From Sphingobacterium sp. SGR-19 (GTDB lineage Bacteria > Bacteroidota > Bacteroidia > Sphingobacteriales > Sphingobacteriaceae): DNA of 64,000 nt. Where the stretch lies: contig NZ_JAAKGS010000001.1 of assembly GCF_011043555.1 (NCBI RefSeq), positions 248,001 through 312,000 of the forward strand. Reading direction: 5' to 3'. The stretch's first letter is position 1; each line of letters begins with the position of its first letter. The notes below the pieces were generated by a model, which was given only the letters and a program-made list of their open reading frames with translations, had not been told where the DNA came from and made no database searches. The translations under genes were made by a program, and so were the position numbers. This document shows, piece after piece, positions 18,356 through 27,043 of the stretch.

Positions 18356-20383
18356 ATGAAACTTCAGAAAAGTTACATCGCTACGTTATTGGGGCTATCC
18401 GTAGCCGCTACCGGTTACGGACAACAAGATCTTATCCATCAAGTACCCGAACATGCGTCATTTGTATTCCTCATCAACAACCAAGCTATCGTAAACCATA
18501 GTTCCTTCGAAAAGATAAACGAGGTATTTCAAAAACTAGGGGCTTTTGATGATATCGGCAATCAGGATGTACAGATACAAAGTATTAATGACCTCGATCT
18601 ATCTTACGATAGAAGTGCTTATATCTATAAAACAGATACTGATAGTTCTTATTATATCGGTATTCTTCTTCCATTAAAATCTGGGCATCAGATCGGTACA
18701 AATCTATTTAGCAAACTTTCTCCGTTACCTACTTCGCAGGGCTACGAACGTCGCGTCAGCACCGATGGGAAAACGCAGGTTGCGTGGAATAAACATAGCG
18801 TTCTTATATTGACCGGCGACGCGCGCCGTTATTATTTCGATACTGATTCCGTCGCGCAACGATACGGTATAGAACTACCGACTTATGATAAAGTTGTTAC
18901 ATTTCCCGAATATCAATATGACGTCGTACTGGATACGGCCGATATCGAAGATATGGCTGACGCCGTTGCAGATGAAGTCTATACAATTACAGATAGCGTC
19001 GAAACAGCATGGGAAGCTTACGATTTTGACGCCGATACGACGTATCTTGTCGATACCGTTCCCGATAACCTGAATATGGATTTTCCTCCACCTGTGCGAG
19101 AAACAGAGGAAACCCTCGTATACACCGATTACCCCGTTTATGATACGTATTCAGATTCTACGTATCTTCAGGAAATGGCTCGGAATGCGAAAAACGACTC
19201 GCTCCGTAATGCTGCTTTCGCATCATGGCTTGCAGAAGATTTTGATCGTTGCCTCCACCCTATCCAAAACGCGACTTCACATAAATTTTTAAATAAGTTT
19301 GATAAGAAAAATACCTTGGTTCATTTCTGGTCCAAAAACATGATGAGTCTTTACAGCCAGTCTATACCATCTTATTACATGCCTGCTATGCAATATGCCT
19401 TGGTTGGCCAAATGGAGAAACTCGCGTATGCATATCAAGATATTGTCCTCGATTTAGTACAAGATAAGCATACCTTAAAATTACAAGGTTCATTCGGGGT
19501 AGACAAGGAAATGGAGCGCATGATCAAACCCATATACAAAAACAAGATGAACCGTAAGTTTGCACGTTACATACCCGAAAACCATATTGGGTATATGTCG
19601 TTAAACTTCAATTCCGAAGCTTACCTAAAGAACTTCCCGCTCATGATGGAGCAGTTATATGGATCGACGATGTACTTTTCTTTTGGAGAGGTAGCGGGCA
19701 TCGTGGCGACAGCTCTAGAAATCGCCTTGGATGAGAAAGCTATTGCGAATGTTATGGGTGGCGATCATCTCCTGTTCATCAATGAAATGAAAAAAGTAGA
19801 AAAAGAATATATCGACTATCAATACGATGAAAATACCTTTGATTATAAGGAGGTAAAGAAAACAAAAGATGATTACATTCCTACCTTTTTGTGGATGTTT
19901 ACTTCAGAAGATCAACGTATCTATAAAAAGATCTTGAAACTAGGCGAATCCAAAGATAAAGTAACACAAACGGAAGATGTCTATCGTATTGTAGACAAAC
20001 CCGGTGATGAAGTCATATACGCCCTATTTAAGGATAACATTGTCTTTATAAGCAATGATGAAGAACAGCTGTCAGCCATCCGAACAAATCGCTTTCAAAC
20101 TTCAGGGGATCGACGTATTAAAAAGCAGATTTTTTCCAATACCATGACGGCAGTTACGCATCTTTCCGAAATTCCCGAAACCATCAATAAATTGGGAATT
20201 CCCGTAATAAAACGTTGGGATCACGTGGTGAATAATCTATCGGAATACGGTGATGTTACCATCACTGCTCAAGGAAACAAAAAAGGCAGGATAATCGGAG
20301 AGATGGCGGTCGATTTCCCTCAACAGGAAACGAATGCACTGCAATATTTTTTACAGGAACTGTTAAAGACGATAGAAAAATAA
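18356..20383 (+). CDS. Secreted protein with acidic insert, unknown function (operon gene 2)
   Basis: 675 residues with a signal peptide (cleavage near GYGQQ, residue 23-24). The mature start HQVPEHASFVFLINNQAIVNHSSFEKINEVF followed by SAYIYKTDTDSSYYIGILLPL resembles the layout of DUF4836-type Bacteroidota exported proteins (VP..A..V..I....L). Residues about 188-272 form an Asp/Tyr/Thr-rich, low-complexity insert. The C-terminal half has two repeats of a mixed alpha/beta pattern (GYMSLNFNSEAYLKNFPLMMEQLY; TAVTHLSEIPETINKLG). No catalytic motif is seen. Sandwiched between a lipoprotein and a membrane-anchored protein. Confidence 0.75.
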   Translation: MKLQKSYIATLLGLSVAATGYGQQDLIHQVPEHASFVFLINNQAIVNHSSFEKINEVFQKLGAFDDIGNQDVQIQSINDLDLSYDRSAYIYKTDTDSSYYIGILLPLKSGHQIGTNLFSKLSPLPTSQGYERRVSTDGKTQVAWNKHSVLILTGDARRYYFDTDSVAQRYGIELPTYDKVVTFPEYQYDVVLDTADIEDMADAVADEVYTITDSVETAWEAYDFDADTTYLVDTVPDNLNMDFPPPVRETEETLVYTDYPVYDTYSDSTYLQEMARNAKNDSLRNAAFASWLAEDFDRCLHPIQNATSHKFLNKFDKKNTLVHFWSKNMMSLYSQSIPSYYMPAMQYALVGQMEKLAYAYQDIVLDLVQDKHTLKLQGSFGVDKEMERMIKPIYKNKMNRKFARYIPENHIGYMSLNFNSEAYLKNFPLMMEQLYGSTMYFSFGEVAGIVATALEIALDEKAIANVMGGDHLLFINEMKKVEKEYIDYQYDENTFDYKEVKKTKDDYIPTFLWMFTSEDQRIYKKILKLGESKDKVTQTEDVYRIVDKPGDEVIYALFKDNIVFISNDEEQLSAIRTNRFQTSGDRRIKKQIFSNTMTAVTHLSEIPETINKLGIPVIKRWDHVVNNLSEYGDVTITAQGNKKGRIIGEMAVDFPQQETNALQYFLQELLKTIEK

Positions 20384-20395
20384 TATACGGAGTTG

Positions 20396-21676
20396 ATGAA
20401 ACGCACGTTATGGATTTTTGTGATGGTACTGGTGATAGCAGCTGGTACCATCATTGCATTATACCTATTCAGAAAAAACAGAGCACTTGACCAATATGTG
20501 CATTCCAAAAGTCAGGCTATCATATCGGTTGCATTGGACGATCTGCTGTTAGATAATCTCGACCAACTTTTTAGAAGTCGAACGCGGGATACACTCACAG
20601 ACAAAGTATCCTTGCTGGATGTAGAGAATTGGTGGAAGGCGGGAATTTCTATTCCTGCACAACTTCACTTTTTTTCATTAAGCAATGACCCATTCACGTT
20701 CTTCACGATCCAACGCATTGATAATATTGGAAAATGGGAAGCTTTTTTAAACAAATACGCGAACGACTCCGTACATGCTATAGACGACGCTCCGGAGTTA
20801 AGGTTAGCACACTTTTCTCCTTTTATGACGACGCTTCACAATGAACACTATGCGTTATTCCGTATCGGTCTTTCAAAACCGGACAGCGTGGAAGAAATGA
20901 AAGTGATATGGTCAGAAGAAAAAGATTGGGTGTATGTAAGGAATCTTCCTTTTCATTCGACAAAAAAAACAAATGCTCATCTAATCTACCGCGACATCGA
21001 CGCAACGTTTCAGTTATTTGCAGACATAGCTGAAAATCAAATTTCGTTGTCTGGCCAATGGCAACTTACTACGGAGATACCGACCGATGATATGCAGGTG
21101 CGCAAGCCGAAAGAAAATACGAACCTTTTTCTATCGTTTTGGAGTATACTACCACTCGCACAAACACCGGTTATTACTAATTTTTTGTCTGCTGTCTCGG
21201 GTATAGAAAAAACCAAACTAATAAATGACTCGTATGGGTATACAGACCTTTTTATTGGTAATAACATGATAATGCAACAAGATACTATTGTCGTGTACGA
21301 TTACGACGAAGATTTTAATAGTATAGAAAGAAAGGAAATACAGGAAATCAGTGTGCCGCTTATCGAAAGTGTCTGGAAAGGAAATGAACAACTTGCCTTT
21401 TCACTACCCAATAAATTATTCTATAAATTCAGCAAGACGTATACTGATAGCGTCATCCTGTTGTCTACCGATGAGCGGGTAGAATTTTCTCCTACTTTTG
21501 AGACGACATCCAGTCCATTCCGCGTCATGGCTGATTTCAAGAACACACCAAGTTCATGGAACAGTTCTATTGTCAAATCCTTACAGCAACATGATGTTAA
21601 AATAAATATAACTACATCGGTATTAGATAGCAATATATTAGAAATTGATGGTCATATTAGCTACACAGGGAAATAG
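20396..21676 (+). CDS. Membrane-anchored protein, unknown function (operon gene 3)
   Basis: 426 residues from ATG 20396 (the TTG at 20393 adds one residue). A single N-terminal helix, residues about 5-25 (LWIFVMVLVIAAGTIIALYLF), is followed by RKNRALDQY, so the bulk is periplasmic. After the helix, SQAIISVALDDLLLDNLDQLFRS is laid out like the start of the mature gene 2 product, and a strand segment such as LHFFSLSNDPFTFFTIQRI follows, hinting that genes 2 and 3 are distant paralogues (inference, not aligned). It is followed after 14 nt by the end of a convergent lipoprotein gene. Function unknown. Confidence 0.7.
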   Translation: MKRTLWIFVMVLVIAAGTIIALYLFRKNRALDQYVHSKSQAIISVALDDLLLDNLDQLFRSRTRDTLTDKVSLLDVENWWKAGISIPAQLHFFSLSNDPFTFFTIQRIDNIGKWEAFLNKYANDSVHAIDDAPELRLAHFSPFMTTLHNEHYALFRIGLSKPDSVEEMKVIWSEEKDWVYVRNLPFHSTKKTNAHLIYRDIDATFQLFADIAENQISLSGQWQLTTEIPTDDMQVRKPKENTNLFLSFWSILPLAQTPVITNFLSAVSGIEKTKLINDSYGYTDLFIGNNMIMQQDTIVVYDYDEDFNSIERKEIQEISVPLIESVWKGNEQLAFSLPNKLFYKFSKTYTDSVILLSTDERVEFSPTFETTSSPFRVMADFKNTPSSWNSSIVKSLQQHDVKINITTSVLDSNILEIDGHISYTGK

Positions 21677-21690
21677 TTGTCGCAAGACGT

Positions 21691-22200
21691 TTATTGATGA
21701 TCCCATGAGCCCCGGTGATAGACACCTGGCATAGCATGGTCTCCTTCGTCAAAACCAAATGCAACATATCGCACATGAGGCAGTTCCGTAAAGGAATATG
21801 TCGTAGAGACCATAAACTGTTGTGCTCCCGCTGTTCCCATTTGCTGTGTCAATACGGTGCTTTCGGGAATTTCGAGGTACACTGTATCACCAAAAGTTTC
21901 GATATACCGAACCTGTACATTTGGCCATGTGTTATTGATCATTGCTTCAATACCTTCGGCTGTTAAACTATCTGGTTGAACTTCCCGTACTTTAACAGGT
22001 CTGAAATCAAGCGTGGCAGTGTCGTATTTGTATTCCCAGAAAACCTCTGTCGGCACATAAACAAAGGGATCCTCTTTAGGTTGGTCGATGTCCTGTAATA
22101 GGGTATCCGATTGATCGCACCGTTCCCCTTCTTGCTGTGTAGATTGATTACAACCTATACCTAGTAATAATAATCCGATAAACATTGTTTTGATCCGCAT
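21691..22200 (-). CDS. Lipoprotein, unknown function
   Basis: 169 residues from the ATG at 22200, which gives a standard lipoprotein signal (MRIKTMFIGLLLLGIGC, Cys17). The longer ORF to 22275 would run through a terminator hairpin and is rejected. The mature part is acidic and strand-rich (DPFVYVPTEVFWEYKYDTATLDFRPVKVREV; ...GDTVYLEIPESTVLTQQMGTAGAQQFM; YVAFGFDEGDHAMPGVYHRGSW). GTAGAQQFM followed by a C-terminal half ending in an exposed basic-aromatic segment recalls GerMN-like or sporulation/germination-type lipoproteins, but this is only an impression. Convergent with the envelope operon. Confidence 0.65.
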   Translation of the reverse strand: MRIKTMFIGLLLLGIGCNQSTQQEGERCDQSDTLLQDIDQPKEDPFVYVPTEVFWEYKYDTATLDFRPVKVREVQPDSLTAEGIEAMINNTWPNVQVRYIETFGDTVYLEIPESTVLTQQMGTAGAQQFMVSTTYSFTELPHVRYVAFGFDEGDHAMPGVYHRGSWDHQ

Positions 22201-22254
22201 ACGAATGCCCTGCTCTTTTTTGGAATAAACATATAAAACGTGGATATGTTTATG

Positions 22255-22295
22255 AAAAATTAAAAAGGCTTCCATCGGGGAGATTGAAGCCTTTT
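22255..22295 (-). terminator. Intrinsic terminator of copy B
   Basis: Ten-bp stem AAAAGGCTTC/GAAGCCTTTT with a 13-nt loop, followed on the minus strand by TTTTTAATTTTT-like sequence. Confidence 0.75.
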
Positions 22296-22328
22296 ACTAA
22301 CTAACCAATTATTAACCTAAATTATGAA
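22258..22328 (-). ncRNA. Candidate short terminated RNA, copy B
   Basis: Second copy of the conserved leader (22328 down to 22291 on the minus strand; core TTGGTTAGTTAG), differing from copy A at only a few positions, and again followed at once by a hairpin (10-bp stem 22263-22272 with 22286-22295) and a T-rich run. The hairpin sequences of the two copies are different although the leaders match. Here the unit lies 57 nt upstream of the lipoprotein ATG, so it could be either an independent RNA or a transcription attenuator for that gene. Confidence 0.45.
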
Positions 22329-22385
22329 TTACTGTATCGGAGCAATTAATATGCCAATTTCTAAAAAGAACATGAAAATAATCCG

Positions 22386-22393
22386 TAATTTTG
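22386..22393 (+). promoter_or_regulatory. -7 promoter element of the DEAD-box helicase gene
   Basis: TAATTTTG, a full match to TAnnTTTG. It is four bases before the ATG at 22398, so the mRNA probably has no leader or one of a few bases. Confidence 0.55.
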
Positions 22394-22397
22394 GTGC

Positions 22398-23702
22398 ATG
22401 GAGCTTCAACAAATTTTAAACAGGATGCAGATTGCTGAACTAAATGCTATGCAACATGCCGTCCTAAACAATTACGATAGCACGAAAGGTTTCGTTTTAC
22501 ATTCTCCCACCGGAAGTGGTAAAACCATCGCATTTGCTTTATTGTTAGCGAAACATCTAAAAAAAGATAAGAACAGTGTACAAGCATTGATATTAGTACC
22601 CACACGGGAATTGGCGCTGCAGATAGAACAAGTAATGCGTAAAGCGCTTATGGGTTACAAAATAACGTGTGTATATGGCGGAAATGATACAAAGACGGAA
22701 CGTAATAAACTTCGCGAAGCTCCAAGTTTATTGATAGGGACTCCCGGACGGGTGATGTATCATATCGAAAGATCCTACGTTGACGTTTCCACTATACAGA
22801 CACTTGTCTTGGATGAGTTTGACAAATCGTTGGAATTTGGCTTCCAAGAGCAAATGGAATATATCATCGAACAGCTGTCGCGACTGCAACATCGTATACT
22901 CACTTCGGCAACGAAAATGACAGATATTCCGAGTTTTACTGGAATCGGTGATTTTGTTATAGTCGATTTTTCTGCTGATGCCGATACGGTTCCTAAACTA
23001 ACGATCAAAAAGGTAATCACACCTGCGCAGTATAAATTGAGTACTTTATTTAAATTGTTGTGCAAGAACGGAGAAAAGAAAACGCTTATTTTCTGTAATC
23101 ACCGGGAAGCTGTAGATCATATTAGTGAGCTGCTTGAAAATCGGGAAATTATACATGATATGTTTCATGGTGGTTTAGAACAAGAAGACCGAGAACTTGC
23201 CTTGTTAAAATTCCGTAACAACTCCAATCGTATTTTGATCACGACGGATTTGGCTGCCCGTGGATTGGATATCCCGGAAGTGGATGTAATTATACATTAC
23301 CAGTTGCCTTCTAAAGAAGATGCTTTCATTCATCGTAATGGCCGAACGGCACGTATGCAAGCCAGCGGTGAGGTGTACGTTATCCTGAAACCGGAAGAAG
23401 AATACCCCTACGTACCGGAAAACAGTGAAACTGTGCTTTTAGATGAAGAGTACCCTTTGCCACCGAATTCACCTTTTGCAACGCTTTATATTACCGGAGG
23501 TAAAAGAGACAAAATCAATAAGATAGATATCGTCGGCTTTTTATTAAACCTGAACGGAATATCAAAAGAACAGGTCGGAATAATAGAGGTCAAAGACAAA
23601 GAATCCTACGTCGCTGTGGAACGTGCTGTAGCCGCTAGCATTATCAAACAAGCGAATAATCAAAAGATTAAAGGTAGGAAGATAAGGGTTGGCAGGACCT
23701 AG
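22398..23702 (+). CDS. DEAD-box ATP-dependent RNA helicase, DbpA-like
   Basis: 434 residues. Motifs in order: SPTGSGKT (36-43, Walker A), PTRELALQ, GTPGRV, DEFD (139-142, in place of DEAD), TSAT (169-172), and HRNGRTARM for motif VI. The last 70 or so residues (GGKRDKINKIDIVGFLLNLNGISKEQVGIIEV...IKGRKIRVG) match the DbpA RNA-binding domain (PF03880), which in E. coli DbpA directs the helicase to 23S rRNA helix 92. A role in large-subunit assembly is therefore likely. Several bacterial DbpA-group helicases in this phylum are slightly shorter, like this one. Convergent with coaD. Confidence 0.92.
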   Translation: MELQQILNRMQIAELNAMQHAVLNNYDSTKGFVLHSPTGSGKTIAFALLLAKHLKKDKNSVQALILVPTRELALQIEQVMRKALMGYKITCVYGGNDTKTERNKLREAPSLLIGTPGRVMYHIERSYVDVSTIQTLVLDEFDKSLEFGFQEQMEYIIEQLSRLQHRILTSATKMTDIPSFTGIGDFVIVDFSADADTVPKLTIKKVITPAQYKLSTLFKLLCKNGEKKTLIFCNHREAVDHISELLENREIIHDMFHGGLEQEDRELALLKFRNNSNRILITTDLAARGLDIPEVDVIIHYQLPSKEDAFIHRNGRTARMQASGEVYVILKPEEEYPYVPENSETVLLDEEYPLPPNSPFATLYITGGKRDKINKIDIVGFLLNLNGISKEQVGIIEVKDKESYVAVERAVAASIIKQANNQKIKGRKIRVGRT

Positions 23703-23726
23703 TTTTTGGTTATCTACTTAAAACCT

Positions 23727-24197
23727 TTAACGCAAACCGATATATCTTAAGACCTCCTTCGGAACCAATGCCGAAACATCTCCTTTATGAGACAAAATAT
23801 CTCGCACAATCGTCGAAGAAATATGGGCTAACCCAGATTTTGCCATAAGGAAATAGGTTTCGATTTCCGGTGCAAGCAAGAGGTTATTTTGGGTTATCGC
23901 GTTTTCAAATTCGAAATCAGCTGTATTACGCAAACCGCGAAGCAGGTATTTTGCATCTAGTCCCTTGCAAAAGTCAATCGTCAGACCCGAAAACTGAGTC
24001 ACTTCTACCCTTTCGTTCGATTGGAATAGATCCGAAATAGCTTTTACGCGATCATCGAAAGACATCAATCCTTTTTTCGTACTGTTCACGCCGACTGCAA
24101 TCACAATCTTATCAAATAGCGATAAACCCCTTTCAACTATATTTTGGTGTGCATAAGTAAAAGGATCAAACGATCCGGCAAAAACGGCTGTTTTCAT
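23727..24197 (-). CDS. coaD: Phosphopantetheine adenylyltransferase
   Basis: 156 residues, full family length. GSFDPFTYAHQNIV is the nucleotidyltransferase TxGH-type motif (here FTYAH), VNSTKKGLMSFDDRV follows, the substrate loop KYLLRGLRNTADFEFE is clear, and ISSTIVRDI is the ISSTxVR ATP motif. The enzyme transfers AMP from ATP to 4'-phosphopantetheine, the penultimate step of coenzyme A synthesis, in the cytoplasm. It is 20 nt downstream of rsmD on the same strand, a pairing common in many bacteria. Confidence 0.97.
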   Translation of the reverse strand: MKTAVFAGSFDPFTYAHQNIVERGLSLFDKIVIAVGVNSTKKGLMSFDDRVKAISDLFQSNERVEVTQFSGLTIDFCKGLDAKYLLRGLRNTADFEFENAITQNNLLLAPEIETYFLMAKSGLAHISSTIVRDILSHKGDVSALVPKEVLRYIGLR

Positions 24198-24217
24198 GTC
24201 CGATAAAATTTAAGAGT

Positions 24218-24757
24218 TTATGATTCCAACTTGTAAAAGCTGAACGAAGAATAACCATATTTCCTTGTTTCCATATAAAACGGTGAATCATCCATTTTTC
24301 GTGTAGAAGGATGTTCAATAACCATGATCCCCCCCGCTCCCAACAGCTCATTTTCAATAATAAGATTGGCTAATTGTGGTAAGCAGGACAAATCATAGGG
24401 TGGATCAGCAAAAATAAAGTCATATTGATCTTTACACGCCCCAATAAACTTCAGCACATCTGCTTTGCGTGTGAGGATAACGTCAGTCTTTAATTTCTTC
24501 GCAGTATCGTTAATAAACTGCAAACATTTAAAGTGAATATCGACAGCCTCTACCGACAAAGCACCTCGGGATGCTAGTTCAAAACTGATATTACCTGTTC
24601 CGGCGAAAAGATCGAGGCACTTACATTCGTCCAGCGCAATCCGATTATCTAGGATATTGAACAACGCTTCCTTTGCAATGTCCGTCGTCGGGCGAACCGG
24701 TAAATTCGACGGAGGAGATAATCGAAGTCCACCATATTGTCCGGCTATGATACGCAT
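24218..24757 (-). CDS. rsmD: 16S rRNA (guanine966-N2)-methyltransferase
   Basis: 179 residues. MRIIAGQYGGLRL and RPTTDIAKEALFNIL at the N-terminus, DLFAGTGNISFELASRGA (SAM-binding loop) and the DPPYD active-site motif (in IFADPPYDL) define RsmD. It methylates G966 of 16S rRNA near the decoding region. The first 13 bases of its gene overlap the 3' end of the DUF3822 gene, so the two are coupled. Confidence 0.95.
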   Translation of the reverse strand: MRIIAGQYGGLRLSPPSNLPVRPTTDIAKEALFNILDNRIALDECKCLDLFAGTGNISFELASRGALSVEAVDIHFKCLQFINDTAKKLKTDVILTRKADVLKFIGACKDQYDFIFADPPYDLSCLPQLANLIIENELLGAGGIMVIEHPSTRKMDDSPFYMETRKYGYSSFSFYKLES

Positions 24758-25542
24758 AAAGGAGCATCTACGATGAAGTTAAAACGATTGACTTCTTTCC
24801 CGACGTTTTCGTTATCTGCGTGCAAATCACTCTGGGCTTGCATAAACTCAATACGGTTTGCAAAGTGCGTAAGGGCAGTACTATAAGTATGTTCGGTATC
24901 AACGCCCGAAATCAATATTTTATGAAGTTTGATGTGTAAACCAAAAGCTTGGCATGCCGTTAATACAAAATAATTTAAGTCGTCTACCTGTTGTATATCG
25001 AATATATTGTAAAATAGAAATCTTCCATTTTTAAATGCAAACAGCTCTACCTGTGTATTATTAAAATGAGCGCCCAACACCTCTCCTTGCATTGGAATAT
25101 AGGCTTGCACTTCGCCTAAAAGAAGCTGAAAATCAGTCACAAATTTCGCCTGGGGAAAGATTGCGCGCCAACGATTGTATAACAATAGGTCGTATTGATA
25201 GCATGCCGTTACTTGTAAATTGTCTAACGTATAAACCTGCGTACGCTCTGTGTGGTTATCTTCTAAAAACGTTTGATATAATGGACGATTTTCTTCTTGA
25301 TATACTTCAGTCGGAATAAACATCAAACTTTGTACCGGCAAGCTAATGAATACGTACTGGAACGGCAAACCTAATAATTTGATAGCTTCTGCATCTGGTT
25401 CGTTGATAGGATAAGAGAACATGGCTTGAACCCTATTCGACTCATCCACAACGATTAACGTATCCTCTAAAAAATCAGCTTTTACGAACAGCTTGTACTG
25501 CGGTATATAATGTAAATGGAAATTCTTTGACGTATATTTCAT
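24745..25542 (-). CDS. DUF3822 family protein
   Basis: 265 residues, no signal or membrane segment. The sequence YKLFVKADFLEDTLIVVDESNRVQAM..., ISLPVQSLMFIPTEVYQ and AHFNNTQVELFAFKNGRFLFYNIFDI matches the Bacteroidota-specific DUF3822 family that habitually precedes rsmD. The two-part fold recalls the actin-like ATPase superfamily (PilM/FtsA type), but conserved nucleotide residues cannot be assigned by eye. Function unknown; the overlap with rsmD hints at a joint or co-regulated role. Divergent from the RecD-like helicase gene by 76 nt. Confidence 0.85.
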   Translation of the reverse strand: MKYTSKNFHLHYIPQYKLFVKADFLEDTLIVVDESNRVQAMFSYPINEPDAEAIKLLGLPFQYVFISLPVQSLMFIPTEVYQEENRPLYQTFLEDNHTERTQVYTLDNLQVTACYQYDLLLYNRWRAIFPQAKFVTDFQLLLGEVQAYIPMQGEVLGAHFNNTQVELFAFKNGRFLFYNIFDIQQVDDLNYFVLTACQAFGLHIKLHKILISGVDTEHTYSTALTHFANRIEFMQAQSDLHADNENVGKEVNRFNFIVDAPLCVS

Positions 25543-25607
25543 GCTCTGGGTATTAGAAGTCCCTCAACAAAATTAGCTTTTCCAATTGATATGACCAACC
25601 TTTTGTA

Positions 25608-25615
25608 TAACTTTG
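25608..25615 (+). promoter_or_regulatory. -7 promoter element of the RecD-like helicase gene
   Basis: TAACTTTG, full match to TAnnTTTG, three bases before the ATG at 25619. The TTG at 25613 is inside this element, which argues against it as the start. Confidence 0.55.
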
Positions 25616-25618
25616 ATT

Positions 25619-27043
25619 ATGCATATTCAGAACCTGCTTACCCAACAGTTTGTATGGCAACCTACCCGGCAACAGCAGGAATCGTTTGTACTTTTGGAGG
25701 AGTTCTTAGGTGTTTTTCACCCCGCTTCCTGTTTTCTTTTAAAAGGTTATGCGGGTACGGGAAAGACGACCATCATCAGTGCATTAGTAAAGATTTTACC
25801 TACACTTCAAAAAAAATCGGTCTTACTGGCACCTACCGGACGTGCTGCAAAAGTCATGCGTCACTATTCCGGAAGGAAAGCGTTTACCATCCATAAAAAG
25901 ATATATCGAAAAAAATCCGCAGCTAGCTTGGAGCTGGATTTTACCTTAGCGGAAAATCTGCATGAAGATACATTATTTATTGTGGATGAGTCGTCTATGA
26001 TTTCTGATTCTAGTGAACAGTTCTTTTCGAGAAGTTTATTGGACGATTTGATTCGGTATGTGCAATCGGGCGAAAATTGTTGCCTTATGTTCGTTGGGGA
26101 CACCGCTCAACTTCCACCTGTGGGTATGTTGGAAAGCCCCGCATTGGATCCGAATTATCTCGAAGCCAACTACCATCTCAGAACATTCCATTATGAACTT
26201 CGGGAGGTCGTGCGACAGCAACAAGCTTCGGGTATACTTTATAATGCCACCAAAGTGCGTAATGATATCCATTTGGAGAAACAAGAGGCTAACCTCCCAT
26301 TTCCGCAATTTCACACTAAGGGGTTTACAGATATTTTTCGCATGAATGGCGAACGGCTTCTGGAAGGATTGCATTATAGCTACGATCGTTTTGAGATCGA
26401 AAATACCATCGTTATATGCCGATCCAATAAATCCGCAAATTTATATAATCAACATATCCGGAATCAAATTCTCTTTCGCGATGAAGAAATCACCGGAGGA
26501 GATTTAATCATGGTGGTACGTAACAACTACTATTGGCTGCAACAACACGATGAGAAAAACACCGGCTTTATAGCCAATGGTGATCTAGCCAAGGTTCGAA
26601 AGGTCAGTAATATACACGAACAACATGGCTTCCGCTTCGCAGATATATCGCTGGAATTTATAGACGATGATGAGTTAGAACCGGTCGTATGCCGTGTTTT
26701 ATTAGATAGTTTACATGTAGATGCGCCAAACATGCCTTATGAACAACAACAGCAGTTATATGAGTCGATTGCCCTGGACTATGCAGACATACCGACCAGA
26801 AAAGATCGCTTGGATGCCATCAAAAAAGACCCTTATTATAATGCCTTACAGATTAAGTTTGCGTATGCCATCACCTGTCATAAAGCGCAAGGCGGACAAT
26901 GGCCCTGCGTATTCGTAGATCAAGGATATCTAAATGATGATATGCTCAATACCGAGTTTTTGCGTTGGCTCTACACCGCCATTACCCGGGCCACGGCACA
27001 ATTGTTCTTGGTTAATTTTAACCCAAAATTTTATGGCGAATAA
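25619..27043 (+). CDS. RecD-like ATP-dependent DNA helicase (AAA_30 type)
   Basis: 474 residues. GYAGTGKTT (about 43-51, Walker A), VLLAPTGRAAKVM (motif Ia), FIVDESSMIS (Walker B), MFVGDTAQLPPVG (motif III), and AYAITCHKAQGGQWPCVFVD (motif V) with WLYTAITRAT (motif VI) give a complete superfamily 1B helicase of the RecD2/Pif1 group. It lacks the long N-terminal domain of RecD2, as in the short stand-alone Bacteroidota versions. It probably unwinds DNA during repair or replication. The next gene overlaps its end by 11 bases. Confidence 0.9.
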   Translation: MHIQNLLTQQFVWQPTRQQQESFVLLEEFLGVFHPASCFLLKGYAGTGKTTIISALVKILPTLQKKSVLLAPTGRAAKVMRHYSGRKAFTIHKKIYRKKSAASLELDFTLAENLHEDTLFIVDESSMISDSSEQFFSRSLLDDLIRYVQSGENCCLMFVGDTAQLPPVGMLESPALDPNYLEANYHLRTFHYELREVVRQQQASGILYNATKVRNDIHLEKQEANLPFPQFHTKGFTDIFRMNGERLLEGLHYSYDRFEIENTIVICRSNKSANLYNQHIRNQILFRDEEITGGDLIMVVRNNYYWLQQHDEKNTGFIANGDLAKVRKVSNIHEQHGFRFADISLEFIDDDELEPVVCRVLLDSLHVDAPNMPYEQQQQLYESIALDYADIPTRKDRLDAIKKDPYYNALQIKFAYAITCHKAQGGQWPCVFVDQGYLNDDMLNTEFLRWLYTAITRATAQLFLVNFNPKFYGE

